This document shows, in pieces, positions 19,620 through 32,077 of a DNA stretch of 64,000 nt. The position numbers and the translations under genes are program-made. Under the pieces are notes generated by a model that did no database searches, had not been told where the DNA came from, and saw nothing but the letters and a program-made list of their open reading frames with translations. This stretch comes from Euclidia mi (Eukaryota; Arthropoda; Insecta; Lepidoptera; Erebidae): contig OX123205.2 of the NCBI GenBank assembly GCA_944739405.2, positions 34,616,475 to 34,680,474 on the forward strand, read 5' to 3'. Each line of letters starts with the position of its first letter. Position 1 is the first letter of the stretch.

Positions 19620-20425
19620 GCTTTTTTATACCAATTCCAAGTTGGCAATACCTCGAATTCATTAATTAAAACATAACAATTGTGGTACAGAAGAAGCTTT
19701 ACATATTTACTCCTAACGGGAAATAAATATCTTATTCATATAATTATGAACAGCAGAAGATCAAAGCTAAATATTTAGAAAGAGAGAAGAAGAAAGAAAA
19801 TTAGTTTTATTATTGCAGGTTTGAAGCATTACATTACACCAAAATATACAGTACTGCTAAAACAATATTATTTGAACATAATCATTCAATAAAACAAAAA
19901 TGAATAGCTTTACTTAAAGTAAGAGACCTGCAATAACCGGGCCTCACTCAGGTATATTGCTATGCAGTGGCATGAGCCACTTCACAGCGCTGATTTACAG
20001 TGATGGCCACATTTGACCCACGAATAGCATCCCAACAGTAAATGTGCAGTTTAACATATTATTTGCCACTACCGCGGCGTACACTGACAGCTTATCAATA
20101 AAAACAGGTATGTAAAAACCACAAAAAAACAAAATATAGTTATAAACTTACGACTAATATAGATTAAAAGAATTTTCCTTTCTGTTCTAGGTTAAGCGTG
20201 TACACAGATATTACGTTACAACTTTAGACACGGTTGAGGACAAAATGGATACAATGTAGAAATTTCAATGTAGAAACGAACCAAATTAAATTACTTCTCT
20301 TAAATTACTTATCTTTGAATAACTCTAAGGCTGTAATTAATATGACAATCCCAACATAATATTATACGAGTATATTCGTCAACGAATTCCAGGACATACA
20401 TACATGTATAAATAAGGAAGGTATC
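19620..20425. other. AT-rich stretch, nothing recognised
   Basis: No frame, terminal repeat or tail seen. Confidence 0.4.
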
Positions 20426-20480
20426 ATCATCCTCAGCCTGCCATTGTCCATGGCTGGATATAGGCCTCTCCAATGGTACG
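20426..20480 (-). repeat. LINE 3' tail fragment (family G)
   Basis: TATCATCATCCTCAGCCTGC followed by CATTGTCCATGGCTGGATAT and AGGCCTCTCC is the reverse complement of an ATGATGATG-tailed LINE end. The same phrase occurs at 41843-41897, 48857-48905 and 56264-56320. Confidence 0.65.
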
Positions 20481-20587
20481 CTACTGAGCCCGATTTTCGG
20501 CCTATTTTGTCCAACCACAGCATCCTGTAAGACGTACTGTAGTACGTTTTGTAGGTAGGTCTAGGTATCCTATGACATAATTAATCT

Positions 20588-20634
20588 CATTGTGAGAAGA
20601 GGCCCGAGCCCAGCAGTGGGACAGTATAAGACAA
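20588..20634 (+). repeat. LINE 3' fragment (family D)
   Basis: ATTGTGAGAAGAGGCCCGAG and CCCAGCAGTGGGACAGTATA match, in reverse complement, 30595-30640 and 59912-59965. It is a short scrap of a LINE 3' region. Confidence 0.6.
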
Positions 20635-20639
20635 AGTTA

Positions 20640-21094
20640 ATATTATTATTACAGATAAATTCTGGTCTCTACAAATCCGTATTTGTCAGACAAACACACG
20701 AACTAACCGCTTTATTAAGCTCATTACACTGCCGACCACAAAAATACCAACCCATGCAAAATGTTGGTTACAGTTCAAATGTTAAAGGATTATAGAATTT
20801 GTATTATTTGTGAATAATATATGTATTTGGTTTGATGTCACGTAAGTGCAGTGGTTTTAACTGAAATGTTGCAGTTTCACTTCCTCGAAACTCATTAACC
20901 TTATTATGTCTTTTTGTCAGCCAAAAATCAGATCTAGATCCTCAAGACAGCCCAAACGTAACCATTGGTAAGCAAAGTTTTCCACAAAACCCTCTAATTA
21001 GACTAAATGTATCTATATTTTAAAATATAATAAAATTATGATATCGCGCGCGCATCTATTATTTCTATTTGACTTAAACAATTTTAAACTTTCG
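20640..21094. other. AT-rich stretch, nothing recognised
   Basis: No frame or repeat recognised. Confidence 0.4.
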
Positions 21095-21106
21095 CGATTA
21101 GTACAC

Positions 21107-21287
21107 ATTATACAAGGTTAGGTAGCGGGTCTTACTCACGATAAATAATATACTTCAGCCATGGTCGCGGGCGCCCCGTCGCTGAAGGCTGAAGCAAGTC
21201 AGTCGAAACGTTGGCAAAAACCAAGGTATTTATGCCTTAAATATATTATTTATCGCGAGTAAGACCCGCTATATAACCTTGTATAAT
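21107..21287. mobile_element. Foldback/MITE element, 181 bp, arms about 45 bp
   Basis: ATTATACAAGGTTAGGTAGC GGGTCTTACTCACGATAAAT at the left is mirrored by ATTTATCGCGAGTAAGACCC GCTATATAACCTTGTATAAT at the right with about three mismatches. The core contains CAGTCGAAACGTTGGC. A relative at 3640-3830 shares the core and right arm. No coding capacity. Because both copies also share bases to the left of this boundary, the true element may begin near 21092. Confidence 0.8.
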
Positions 21288-21307
21288 ATTTGACTTTTAA
21301 ATAAAAT

Positions 21308-21492
21308 TTAGGGCTACTGCTCCGCTCCTGTAGCTCAAAACGTATATATACAATAACGATATTATATAGCCTATAGCCTTCCTCGATTAATGGGCTATCT
21401 AACACTGAAATAATTTTTCAAATCGGTCCAGTAGTTCCTGAGATTAGTGCGTTCAAGCAAACAAACAAACTCTTCAACTTTATATATTAGTA
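21308..21492 (+). repeat. Dispersed repeat family E, copy 1
   Basis: GGCTACTGCTCCGCTCCTGT, then TATAGCCTATAGCCTTCCTC, then AAATCGGTCCAGTAGTTCCT and GAGATTAGTGCGTTC, matches the order of blocks at 40503-40665. The pattern 'meaningful-looking GCCTAT...CGGTYCAGTAG' is a very common lepidopteran interspersed repeat as I remember it. Confidence 0.65.
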
Positions 21493-22795
21493 TAAGATAT
21501 AAATAATTCATTCACCCAAAAGTCAATTAACTGCCAAGCTCAACACAAAAGTTCAATACTTCCATATATTTTATTTATATGCCGCCTCTAAGTATTGAGT
21601 TTACGTGAAAAGTTTTACCAAAACCAGAACATAAAATAAAACTTTCGTAAGAAAAAACCTTAGCTCTCGGACTTACTTACTATAAATAATTGTTCTTAAA
21701 CATATCTATTTCGATAAAGAATCTCTTTACTTAGGATCTCCATTTTAATCTGAAAAATAAAGCTCGGGTATCCAAACTTTTAAAGTAATGGTTTTTTGAC
21801 ACTAGAGTTTTGGGTAGTCTACTACTAGTCATTAATTTTGGCCTTGTATTATAAACTGTCTCACTGCCAGCCAAGGGACGAACCCTTGGCTTTAGGGTTA
21901 GAACTTAGTCTATCAAAGCCTGGTCCATGTTATTTATTATTCTACTTATTTCGGGATTTTTATCTGAACGGATGTCATATTTGTTCAGATAAAAATCGTA
22001 CCTTTTAAGTTACAAATTCATACACTAGCAACTTAAGTAAAACTTTACATACAAAAAACTACGACTATGAAGGCAGGGTAGGTCAACATTGCAGAACGAT
22101 TGCTAATCCACACATAATTTTACAGATATATGAGGAAGGGATGGATTAAATAATTTACAATGTGGACATAGCGCTAAAAAATCTGCTGTACGCAGCAAAT
22201 ATTTAATTAAACCCTAGGACCATTTTGACATCAGATTCCCGTGTGTGAATTGTATTAAGTCATTTATTTTATCCATTTCGAAAAATATATTTGATTGTCC
22301 CTAAACCTCGAAAATCACTAACTCTCGAGCCACTGAAACTTAAACTAGTTATATTTTGGCCAAAACCCAAAAACCAAACAATATTACATCTTATGTACAC
22401 TGCCCCACCGGAACCAACAGATTACAGCAAGTCTGTCGACCGACACTATAAAGCAAGCATCGCTCACTTAGGCGAAACCAAGAAACTGCATGATCGGTGT
22501 TTAACATGATTAGGCGCTAGCCTAATGTGTTTCTGATGAGGTCTAACTAGCTCTGCTAATGATCATTGACGGATGAGGTCAATATTGGCTAATCAAGGAG
22601 TCTGATGGCTAGCATTATTTCACAACTAGTTACCTATATGAGATGTAGTACAGAGCCTTTTGTGAAGATCGGTCAGTGAGGCGTGTAATAAACTACAAGC
22701 ATTAGAAGCATTTACAAAATATTGTCTTTTGTCGAGGAGAATTCTTGCACATATATGTAGTAAATACTGGGGTACCTTTTAACACACATTCAATC
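21493..22795. other. AT-rich stretch with one palindrome
   Basis: The palindrome at 21955-21997 is listed separately. A 72-codon ORF at 22291-22509 has no recognisable domain. Nothing else seen. Confidence 0.4.
21955..21997. repeat. 43-bp palindrome
   Basis: GATTTTTATCTGAAC is exactly mirrored by GTTCAGATAAAAATC around 13 bases. Confidence 0.9.
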
Positions 22796-22797
22796 AA

Positions 22798-22935
22798 CGG
22801 ACACGAAGAACACCCAAACACAAAACAACAATATGTGGATCAAACTAATCTTGTAGAAATCGAATGCACAACACTCGATGCACTACTGAGTAAAGAGACC
22901 GATTAAACATCTGGCTACACGGGAAGTCAAAATTA
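22798..22935 (-). mobile_element. SINE family H, degraded minus-strand copy
   Basis: On the minus strand the phrase GTGTTGTGCATTCGATTTCT sits where the B-box would be, and the body ends GTGTTCTTCGTGTCCGTTGA, like the GTTCTTTGTGTCCATCAATT end of the 14.7-kb copy. Boxes are decayed. Confidence 0.45.
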
Positions 22936-23035
22936 CAGCAGCGGTCAGCTAATTGAGGCATGTACTCTACTATATTAGAATATTGCAGTAGATATCATTG
23001 TTATCGCAATTTATTAATTTAACAATAAGTGAACA

Positions 23036-23250
23036 AAGTTTTGGTCTTGGGTTCGATCCCCAGTTACCTCAGACTTTTCGAAGTTGTGTGTATTAAAAAA
23101 GTTAACTATTGCTCGCTTAACAATGTGCCCGGTAGATGGCAATAGTCTCGCCTCCTATTTATTACATTGGGACCGAAATATAACTGGCGAAGTGTGGGTG
23201 TGTAACACACCTCTGCCTACCCCTTCGGGGATAAAGGCGTGAAGTTATGG
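23036..23250 (+). mobile_element. SINE family A copy 5, chimeric
   Basis: The B-box TTGGGTTCGATCCCCAGTTA is followed not by the usual family A body but by TTCGAAGTTGTGTGTATTAA and TTGCTCGCTTAAC, which look like the LINE family D segment at 29789-29830. Family A then resumes with AATGTGCCCGGTAGATGGCA ATAG and runs to the normal tail CCTCTGCCTACCCCTTCGGG GATAAAGGCGTGA. It is therefore a composite copy. Confidence 0.65.
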
Positions 23251-23297
23251 TATGTTACAATGAGTGATATCCTGATAGCCGATTGTAACAAAGCCAC

Positions 23298-23640
23298 CAT
23301 TGTATTTTTTTTTCTCGCTGTGGAAATGCATTGACGCATACCCCCCCAGATGAAAAGCGGCGGGTATGTGGGACTCGACGGCTGGAGTGGAAGGCCGTAA
23401 TACTCACTAAAACCACAGCGCATACGTCCACGCCATTTTGGGGCGCCAGGGCGTCGCGTTAGCATTCTACTCTGGCACCCCGGCGGATAGCCCGAAGGCC
23501 ACAATCTCTTTGGCGGCGGATGAAGGTGTTGGGCTGCGCCGCGCGGGTGTCCCAGCCACGGTTACTAAGCCCCCTTACCACGACAAGGTGGAGATCCCAC
23601 AGGGGGGGTAACAAGGCCACTCGCAGCCTTAAAATGCCTA
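23298..23640 (-). mobile_element. GC-rich A-tailed retroposon fragment
   Basis: About 340 bp of GC-rich sequence ends, on the minus strand, in an A9 run (T run at 23307-23315). It contains GGCTGGGACACCCGCGCGGC and GGTTTTAGTGAGTATTACGG. The shape fits the 3' UTR of a LINE. Flanking GTAACAAAGCCAC (23266-23278) and GTAACAAGGCCAC (about 23609-23621) differ by one base and may be the target duplication. No coding motif was found in the short frames across it. Confidence 0.5.
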
Positions 23641-23885
23641 TTATACCAACCAAATAATATATGTTCTCACGTTGTCAATTATAGAAAAAAAGCGGTGCAC
23701 TTTTTTTTCTTTTATTAGTTCGTCTTTAAATGAATTAACCACTATTTTATTATTGTGTTCACATGCGTGGGGCTGGCACCCAACTTTCACGGTCACGCTG
23801 CTTATCCATCATTCCTTACTCAGGTAGCCTGTAGTAGATACCAGAGTTATGTGACCCTATCTCTCTCTATAGGGTCATCTCAATA

Positions 23886-24108
23886 TATAATATGTATAAT
23901 ATATAAAATTCTTGCTTTACTGACTGACTGATAGACAAGCTGCAGTCAAAACTATTAGGCGCAGGAAGCTGAAATTTGCGATGTTTGTTCCTCGGGGTCC
24001 GTAGGGGTGGAATTTCCCGAAATTCTCACGGGATCGGACAGAAACAGTTAGATTAAAAAAATGTCCGGGCGTGACGGCGTCTAGGTCACAACAATATCTC
24101 AACACATT
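23886..24108 (+). repeat. Repeat family C, copy 1
   Basis: ATAAAATTCTTGCTTTACTG, the CTGACTGATAGACAAGCTGC run, TATTAGGCGCAGGAAGCTGA, TTCCCGAAATTCTCACGGGA TCGG and a GCGTGACGGCGTCTAG end. Matching copies are at 31869-32077 and 41255-41568. It is about 220 bp, non-coding and lacks terminal inverted repeats. Confidence 0.75.
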
Positions 24109-24440
24109 ATTCTACTGTTCTATATACCTTGGTAGTAAAAATACAGATAAAAATCATACACAAGAGGCACTATAAAATATTTTTTATCTAAGGTATGTTT
24201 CAGACATAATATATCTATTTTTTTTCCAACTGCAATAAAACTTGTACGATAAATATCCGACACGGATCAACAAATAAAAAGTAAAAGTCAAGTTTTCACA
24301 GCTGCAACTACTCACTGTAAGCACTTGCCAAAAGTTTCGCGATAACTTTATATAACATAGTAGTAGATATTAGTGCGCGACTTGGTGTGAACGATGTTAC
24401 ACTAGAAGTAGAAATTGAGTCAAATTAGATAGAAGTGGCT
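24109..24440. other. AT-rich stretch, nothing recognised
   Basis: No frame or repeat recognised. Confidence 0.4.
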
Positions 24441-24680
24441 GCACGGAGTTAGGGCGGTTTCAGATAAGCGTATTTTTCTGCGCGTATATGGAGTTATGGA
24501 CGTTTCAGCATACGCGCTTACACGCTCACTAAATTACGCGCTTTTAAAAACCGAACTCGCGTAAACGCGTATATTTCGGCGTGTTCGCTCGAAATGATAG
24601 TAATATCGTGTCGGTTTGGCGCCTATACGAGCTTAGAAGCGCGTGAACGCTGGTACGTAGTAAGTTGAAGATAATGGGGA
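24441..24680. repeat. CpG-rich non-coding patch, possible MITE
   Basis: Repeated GCG/CGC words (GCGCGTATATGG, ACGCGCTTACACGCTC, CGCGTAAACGCGTATATTTC, AAGCGCGTGAACGC) stand out in AT-rich flanks. It begins GGGCGGTTTCAGATAAGCGT. The start and CpG density are reminiscent of Harbinger-type MITEs, but I could not pair the two ends. Confidence 0.35.
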
Positions 24681-27600
24681 TACCAGATTATTGGCGGCGA
24701 TGAGAACAACCCAAACGGAGATGGCGCGATGAACTAGACGCCTTTGAGGGCAATAGGCCACAGATTGTAAAGAACAAAGACTTATTAAGATTCAGGGTAG
24801 ATCGACTAATACAACAAATCAGTAAAGTTATATCGCGCTAGTACTACTTTGGTACAGAATGCACTTCTTTACAAAGATAAAAACGTGTTTACTATTAATC
24901 TGGCTATCGAATTGTGTAGACATATTCTCCTTCAAAAAATCCATTACATAACATATTGCTCTACATAGTCTTCATAGATATTTAAAATTCGATACGACAC
25001 AAAAGCTTCTACCAAAGGGCTAAATGTGGCAAGTATACATAAAAAGTAAAAATAAACTAACGAGTTTCGTCCAATTTTTCCGTGACCATCACAAAAAAGG
25101 GCGAAAAACATAAAAGTGATAATTAACTTAGAAGCGACACTCGATCTATCTATAAATTGTGCCTACAACTAACGATCCTCTTTGATGATTGATCCCCTTC
25201 GAGTTTCACGGAAACAAGTATCCATTTCTTGACAATTAATTGCTTTGCCTTTTACCAAATTGTATTAGCCAAACGAATTTGTATTTTATGGCAAATTTGT
25301 TTCATTTGCGTAAGAAAACGAAAGTTAAAGGGGTGTCGTCATAAAACATTGTAATAGGATTATATCAATGGTTCGTTATGAAAAGACTAACTATCCGTGA
25401 AATTTTGATTGTAATGTTGATTTGTGAACCCATAAAATTATAATTTTTGTGCTTGGTTATACAAAACTACAATAAACAAATGTTTACACTTATTATGTTT
25501 TGGACTTTAAGTTGCTGCAAATTTTCAGCGGTTTTTGATTAATTTACATGACCTCTATATAGTTTTGTCGAAGAGAACAAGAAAAGCATAGACAAAATAT
25601 ACTAAATAGAAAAAGAGTACAGGTTGGTAACGTAGGTATATTCATTGGTTATCAGTATTAATTGACATGATAATATCAATTTCGAACTACGGCATAAAGT
25701 AGCAGTGTGATAAAAATTTATGATATAAATAATATTAAAACTCAAGCAAATAACTATGTTGTCAATATATTTCTTGTACAGAATATAAAATTAAATAAAT
25801 CTCCTGCAAAACCATAAATCCCTAAACGTAGTAAAAGTAATACTTTCAAAGATTTGAACACTCAACAGCCGATTAAACAAACACCATTGACACATTAAAA
25901 ATATTATACCTATAAGATATCCTTACTCATCCCATCCTTTTCTTACTTACAGAATCAATATAAGTGTGAGATGAACAGAATAAATTTTGTATCTAGTGTT
26001 GTTCGGCAGTCCACATTTGTAATTCGATATCCGTGTGCGGGTAACGGATGGCGGATTATAGTGATGTGCTTTTATCGATTTATCGTTTGTCGATACTGGA
26101 TTAATTAGTTGTTCTGGTTTTTGTGACAGTCCACCCATAAATAGATTAAGTTCACATTGTAGTTGCTTTATTACATCATAGAAATTGCTTTTGTATTTTG
26201 GGTAGAAAAATGAGGGAATATGTTTTTGTTTAAGCCCTGATAGTTAACTTCTAACCGCTTAATAGTTCAATCAATGAACTCGAACTTATAGGATATTTAG
26301 AAGGACCAAATAATTATTTTCGGCAGTGTATTAGAAAATTATAATTTGAATGACAAATTATTCAAATTACCTATTATAGGTATGCATTTAACGAATAAAC
26401 AACAGTAAATTCATTTATATAATAGCGGTAGTTACAACGATTTTAATAAGAAATAAAGGATAGAAATCGTGAAGATAATTAAAATACAAGCGTGCCGACT
26501 GGTACCATTATTAAAAAAATAAAATACTACGACTCTTTATTCTATTACAATAAAACTAAATTCCAATAAAACTTAATGCATGCAGTTTATTCAAGTAATC
26601 TGTTATTTATTCAATGAATGCATTTGAAGCACCGTACTGCTTGCATTGCGCTCTAGTTATTTTTTACGACTTGAGTGAGTCTGAAACTAATAGACTCTCC
26701 TTGGCACAAATCAACTGAATGAATTAAAACAACAAATAAAATAGCTCGATGATATTTACCAACGTTAAGTGCTTTCATGTGATATTTTGAATTTAATAGG
26801 TCCAAAAGGAAACTTGATAAAATATCGTTTATTTTTAGCAAGGACAAGGATTTTAAGAAGCAACCCAGTTTTTCGGTAAAAAATATTCACGAATATAATG
26901 AATCCTTACGCTCTTTTTTCATAAAATTTGTGTTTCTAATGCAAACTCAACGTTATCAAATAAAATGCTCACGATCTCATTTAAAGTTTTCTATATTTTA
27001 GTATAATAAAATTTTATTTAAATATTTCTACGAGCGGTTTTTCGCTTTATTTTCGGTATTTTGACAACAGCGCAAACAATCAGTACAGCCGACATGTACG
27101 AAGCTCTACAAAGTCTTTTATCTTCTAGTGAAAGTCCCTTTAAAAACGTTTCAGCTTTTGCAGAAATTATCCCAGTCAAAGAGAAAGTCAAACAGACAGA
27201 CAAAATATAAAAACAACGGTTTATATATGACTTGGTATCGTGTTACTAACTATAATCATGCACTTGAAAAACATAGTTATTTTGATATCACAGACACTAA
27301 AATTTTATTTATATGTATGGATTAACACGAATTGACTCAATACTAATGAAAAAAATTAAATAGAACACAAACAGATTTCGTCGGCAACCATGAATTAAGC
27401 CAAAATATGGCTACCGAGTTGGCAAAGCACTTACACTCCAGAGATTACAATACAATCACCTTGCGTGGTACTGATACAATACATTTGGAGGGTCATTAAG
27501 AAGGCACCGTGCTTCAGCAGGTAGGCGGTAATGGTGCTATTTATACGCCTACTTCTAATCCATACTCTATTCTTAGGTAGCCTGGCAGGATATGCCTGAA

Positions 27601-29530
27601 GCAATAAATCCGCCAGAATACACTTTGCACATAAGTTAATAAATAAATAAAAATAATAGTTAGCTCCTCATACTGCTAACATAGTCCATGAATAATACGA
27701 ACGCTGGTTATGCCTTCGGAAATTAGAGCGCCGTTGTATGTTGATTTTTGTAATCGTATTACACAATCAAGTACTTACAAAATCAGTGACCCGATCAAAC
27801 CAGTCAACTCCAGTCAAATTAATTTAAGCCGAAACAAATCAACACATTGGCCAGACACTAACAAGGTTGTGACGGCCGAACGTCGGCACGGTATATCTAC
27901 GAAAATCCAATTAGGGTACATCACTAGTTAGTGATGACTTGATCCCGTTAATTCAAACAACACTAGTACATGTCAATTGTCATATTCTTGACACGTGTGG
28001 AATATCAGGGAGATCAGGGTTGGCAGCAGTGTTTCATGAATGGTGTTAATTTAGTTCTGTACATATTGACTGTTTTTTTCTTTCTGTTAGATTTTTACTA
28101 AAAGTCGAACCAGAGGTAAAAGGATTATGTTATCTAGATTAAGTTTTGAGTATGGCAAAAAATATTTCATTTCAGATCGAATATCACATAAACAAAAATA
28201 CATTGTTCACATGAAAGTAGAATTATTAGGAGTTTATGTATTTGGAGCAGTTTATTAATAAGTATTTCATGTGATAAAGTTGAAATTTACAGTCTGCAAT
28301 AACTTCATATTATCGCTGTATATACTTAATGGAAAGTATTTTGATGGTTATATTATAACAGCAACTCCTGTAGGTACGTGCTTAGGAGATTCTTCACTTT
28401 GCCGTTCCTAACGCGAACAAAATAGTACATACGCAAACTTATTTCGAAAAAATCAATCCACCTGAGCACTGTAATCCAAAAACCCTGCGTAAGCCTATTG
28501 GATTAAAACAAAACAGCATATAGATATATAATCATCTTTTACAAAACTTTAAAGGCTAGTGCTTTTCTGGTGGATCGGCCAGAAACTAAAAAGGTTTTGG
28601 TACTGATAAATTGCGTAAACCAAGTCGTAATAACCGCTGAATTTACCACTACTCTCATAACATTATTCGAGTCACTTGCTTAATGTTAGTTCTAGCTATT
28701 TTATGTGCTAGCTCAAAACAACGTAATTATACAGATAACAATAGTTTTACGACTAAAATAGCGAAGGTAACACGTGAGACATACAATGGACTAACCTTAA
28801 AACAGGTCATTCATTTCGCAGACAAGGGAGTGACAATCTAGATTGACCTACCTAAATATAAAAGAACTTTTAAGTCGAATGGAGTGTGTTCAAAGCATTT
28901 AGAAATAAATATTTTGCCTGCCACACCTTTTTTTTAAAAGGATATCTTCATCATTTAAACAACGAACACAAAGAATACTACAAAGCAGATTAGAAACAAT
29001 AATACACCTTCTGTGCAGTCAAATACTGATAAAGTGGGAATTAGATTGTTTTTCAACTTCACCATATTGGTGAACTTCTAATTAGATTAGTAACGGGTTC
29101 ATAGACAGTTTAACTTTCATGAGGGTCAATACTCAGTGTCTTCTGATAAATCTATTGTCATTGCCGATAAACCTGACCACACACGTGGTCAGTATTAAGA
29201 ATGAGATGCTGATCTCTCTCCTGTCTTGAAAGTTGACACTTTCAAGAGCCAGTTACCAATTAATATGGTGTGCCGCTGGTTCTTCATCCCACGACTAAAA
29301 TAAATATACCTAATGAAACGGGCTGTGTCAGTTTGACCAAAATGTGAAGTAGCTACTGCATACTTACATTCAGGTTTTACGATGCACAAGCATTTTATAT
29401 ATGTTCTTCGTTAGTTAGTTAATACTTCTTTTATATTTTTGTAGTATGACGAAATGTTTTTAATACCGTATTAAAAAAAGTTTCGCTCAGTGGTTGCTGC
29501 TATAAAGTTACTGATTTGTCTATGCCAGGT
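24681..29530. other. 4.8 kb of AT-rich DNA without a recognisable gene
   Basis: Short ORFs (60-73 codons) occur on both strands, none with a domain, start context or codon pattern that suggests a gene. A 28-bp palindrome at 26342-26369 (TAATTTGAAT / ATTCAAATTA) and a small one at 29175-29190 were seen. This is the least annotated part of the window and would be the first place to look for introns or regulatory DNA of a neighbouring gene. Confidence 0.4.
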
Positions 29531-29792
29531 TTCTTTTTATAGACTCGCGCCTGTATCCCCGAAAGGGTAGGCAGAGGTGTAATATTATACCCACATTTCG
29601 CCATGAATTTTTAGGTCCCACGTAATAGGGGGCGAGCCTATTGCCGATACCGCGCACATCACCGGACTCCGTACTGCTACTGAGAATTTAGAAAAAAACC
29701 CATTAACACTTTGCCCGACCCGGCAATCGAACCCGAGATCTCCCAATCCCACGCGCACATTTATGCCGCGAGACTAACGAGGCAGTTCGAAG
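29531..29792 (-). mobile_element. SINE family A, copy 2
   Basis: On the minus strand: head GCCTCGTTAGTCTCGCGGCA TAAATG, B-box GGTTCGATTGCCGGGTCGGG CAAAG, the AATAGGCTCGCCCCCTATTA block, and the tail CCTCTGCCTACCCTTTCGGG GATACAGGCGCGAG. It is complete apart from point changes and lies directly beside the LINE family D end at 29789. Confidence 0.85.
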
Positions 29793-29965
29793 TTATGTGC
29801 GTATTAAATTGTTAATTATCTCTTGCTAAACGGTGAGGGAAAACATCGTGAGGAAACCTGCATGTCTGAGAGTTCTCGATAATGTTTAAGACATGTGAAG
29901 TCTGCCAACCCGCACTTGGCGAGCGTGGTGAATGATGGCCTTACCCTTATGGAATGATCGAAGGG
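29789..29965 (+). repeat. LINE 3' region (family D)
   Basis: CGAAGTTATGTGCGTATTAA ATTG, AACATCGTGAGGAAACCTGC ATGTCTGAGAGTTCTC and GTCTGCCAACCCGCACTTGG CGAGCGTGGTGAATGATGGC C follow in order. This is a well-known 3' end in lepidopteran genomes (from memory). Fragments of it also lie at 13110, 20588, 30595, 48900 and 59912. Confidence 0.7.
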
Positions 29966-30009
29966 ATCAGCAGTGGCATACGCTATCCACTAGACCAAGG
30001 AGGCAGTCC

Positions 30010-31868
30010 TTATTTAGTCCAATTTTAAAAAGAAAACAAACAAATCATCTATATAACGTATAGGGTAGGTAACGTAGGAGAATGTGGGCGTTCTTCGTCT
30101 CTCAGGTCTTCCTCCATCGTACATTTCAGGAAAATAAGACTCGGTATACACTCAATAGGTTTTACTCAAACTAATTAGTTTACTTCACAAACTAAATATG
30201 CACACGTAGCTCGGATGAAAATGGATTACTTTTGGAAACGCGGCAAAGTCGGACGTAGGTAGGCTACACTTGTTTCCTCCGCTGTGTCTGTCGCCAAAAA
30301 GTGCCCTTGACAGCTCGACGTTCGCTTATAAAACATTTAATGACATTGACAGCTGTCAACCGCCGACCTTAGTGTTCAGTGTTGCCAAACATCGTTTCCG
30401 AATACGCCCAAATCTAATAAGATTTGACGTTCCGTTCTCCAATCTCCGACATATATTTTCCTAGAATTTAAACTCGAAAGGCCTTATTATAAAACAAGGA
30501 TTAAATATAATTTGTTTAATTTTGCTGGTCATATTTGCATAAAATACGCATTATTGTTATACAAAGTCATGTGCATAGTTTATAATCTGTCCCATTGCAG
30601 GGCACAGGCCTCTTCTCACTATATAAAGGTACAGACTATGGCCACATCACTTATCAAGGGCAGCTATGTAGACTAGACGTTAGTTATCGATTGTTATACA
30701 TCTACATGCGTCAAATTGATTAAACTTGCAAATCATCTTGCAAAAATCTTGGTCAAGATCTAAAACTAGAACTAAGTTGGGTTATGTTTGTAAAAAGGCT
30801 GAGTATTTTTTTTTTAAATCCTAAGATAAGAAAGGTTATCTTTACTGGTTACTAAAAGTACTAAAGACAAAAGTAGGTCGGATTTTTAATCAGAAAATTA
30901 TTCAAGTGATAAAAACGCTATTTGAGAATTCCTCTCCCGCCTCAATATAAAAAAATTACAAATCACAAAATAAATCTTGTATGTAACACATCAACTCGAA
31001 TTAACTAAATGTACAGTAACTTATTCACGAAAGTTACAATGTTACAATTAAGTTATTAATACCTAAAGCTCCGTTAAAATATGACCGAGGTGGTTGCAAC
31101 TGTTTTGGCACTATCCCTGGTCGTTTGTGGTCGTCTATGGTGAAATTAGGAACACCCTCTGTATCAGGTGGATAGACAACGCCATCTAGTGGCTTAGAGG
31201 GACTAGCTTTAGAATAAGCTTATAATTTATGATGGGTTAAATCAAGAAATGTAGTTTGTTGTAGTTTGTAAGGTACAGCGGCAAGTCAAGCTGAACAATT
31301 GCAGTAAGATTTTGATACTTATTTCCTATGCCATAAGAGTGGTGTAAAGGTCAAAAAGTCTTGCTTGATCTGTTGCCAGCACATTATTGAACGATTCCAC
31401 ATCGAGACATGTTCAATCAAAAAAATTGCAAAGTTATGCTACATTGCAAACATTGTAATCAGAGATTTACAAATATTACATTTGTGTTTATAAATCGGTG
31501 CCTTTGGGCAGCCCTGTGTGTAATCCGATATTTATTTGTACCATTTTTGGCTCAGCTCAAATATGGAACAGATTGTATTGCAGATGTGTAACTGTATTTA
31601 GTTTATACTTTTGGCTTTCATATCAATAGTAATATTATTGAATTAGGATTGTTATGAACATGGAAGTATTTTGGAATTTAGTGAAACATTCCTGAAAATA
31701 ATATTAAAAAAATTACAATTTCTTTGCTAGTAATTGTTATCTTGAGTGCATGAAAAACATCTCATAAAGCTGTAATTTTTGGTATCTAGATAGGTATTAT
31801 GCTGAGTTGCCACCGCGTCACCAAAGAAGAAACTGGCAGAAACACATTTTTTTTAATAATTACAATCT
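30010..31868. other. AT-rich stretch with one LINE scrap
   Basis: At 30588-30640 TGTCCCATTGCAGGGCACAG GCCTCTTCTCACTAT is a minus-strand family D scrap. Short ORFs at 30270-30464 and 31409-31591 show no domain. Confidence 0.4.
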
Positions 31869-32077
31869 TAATATATAAAATCCTTGCGTTACAGACTGAC
31901 TGACAGACACGCTACAGCCGAAACTATTGGGCGCAGGAAGCTGAAATTTGGCATGTATGTTCCTTGGGGACCGTAGGGGTGCACTAAGAAGGGATTTCAC
32001 GAAATTCCCACGGGATCAGGCAAAACGGGTAAAATAAAATAAAATGCGGGCGTAGCTGCGGGCGTCCTCTAGTCTTA
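31869..32077 (+). repeat. Repeat family C, copy 2 (uninterrupted)
   Basis: This copy runs without insertion across GTGCACTAAGAAGGGATTTC, the point at which the 41-kb copy is interrupted. It ends GCGGGCGTAGCTGCGGGCGT. It serves as the empty-site reference for the 115-bp insertion at 41375-41489. Confidence 0.8.

Noticed and set aside
24681..29530. A host gene in the 4.8-kb AT-rich stretch
   Set aside because: No frame above 73 codons, no domain and no convincing splice-flanked exon could be read by eye; transcripts would be needed.
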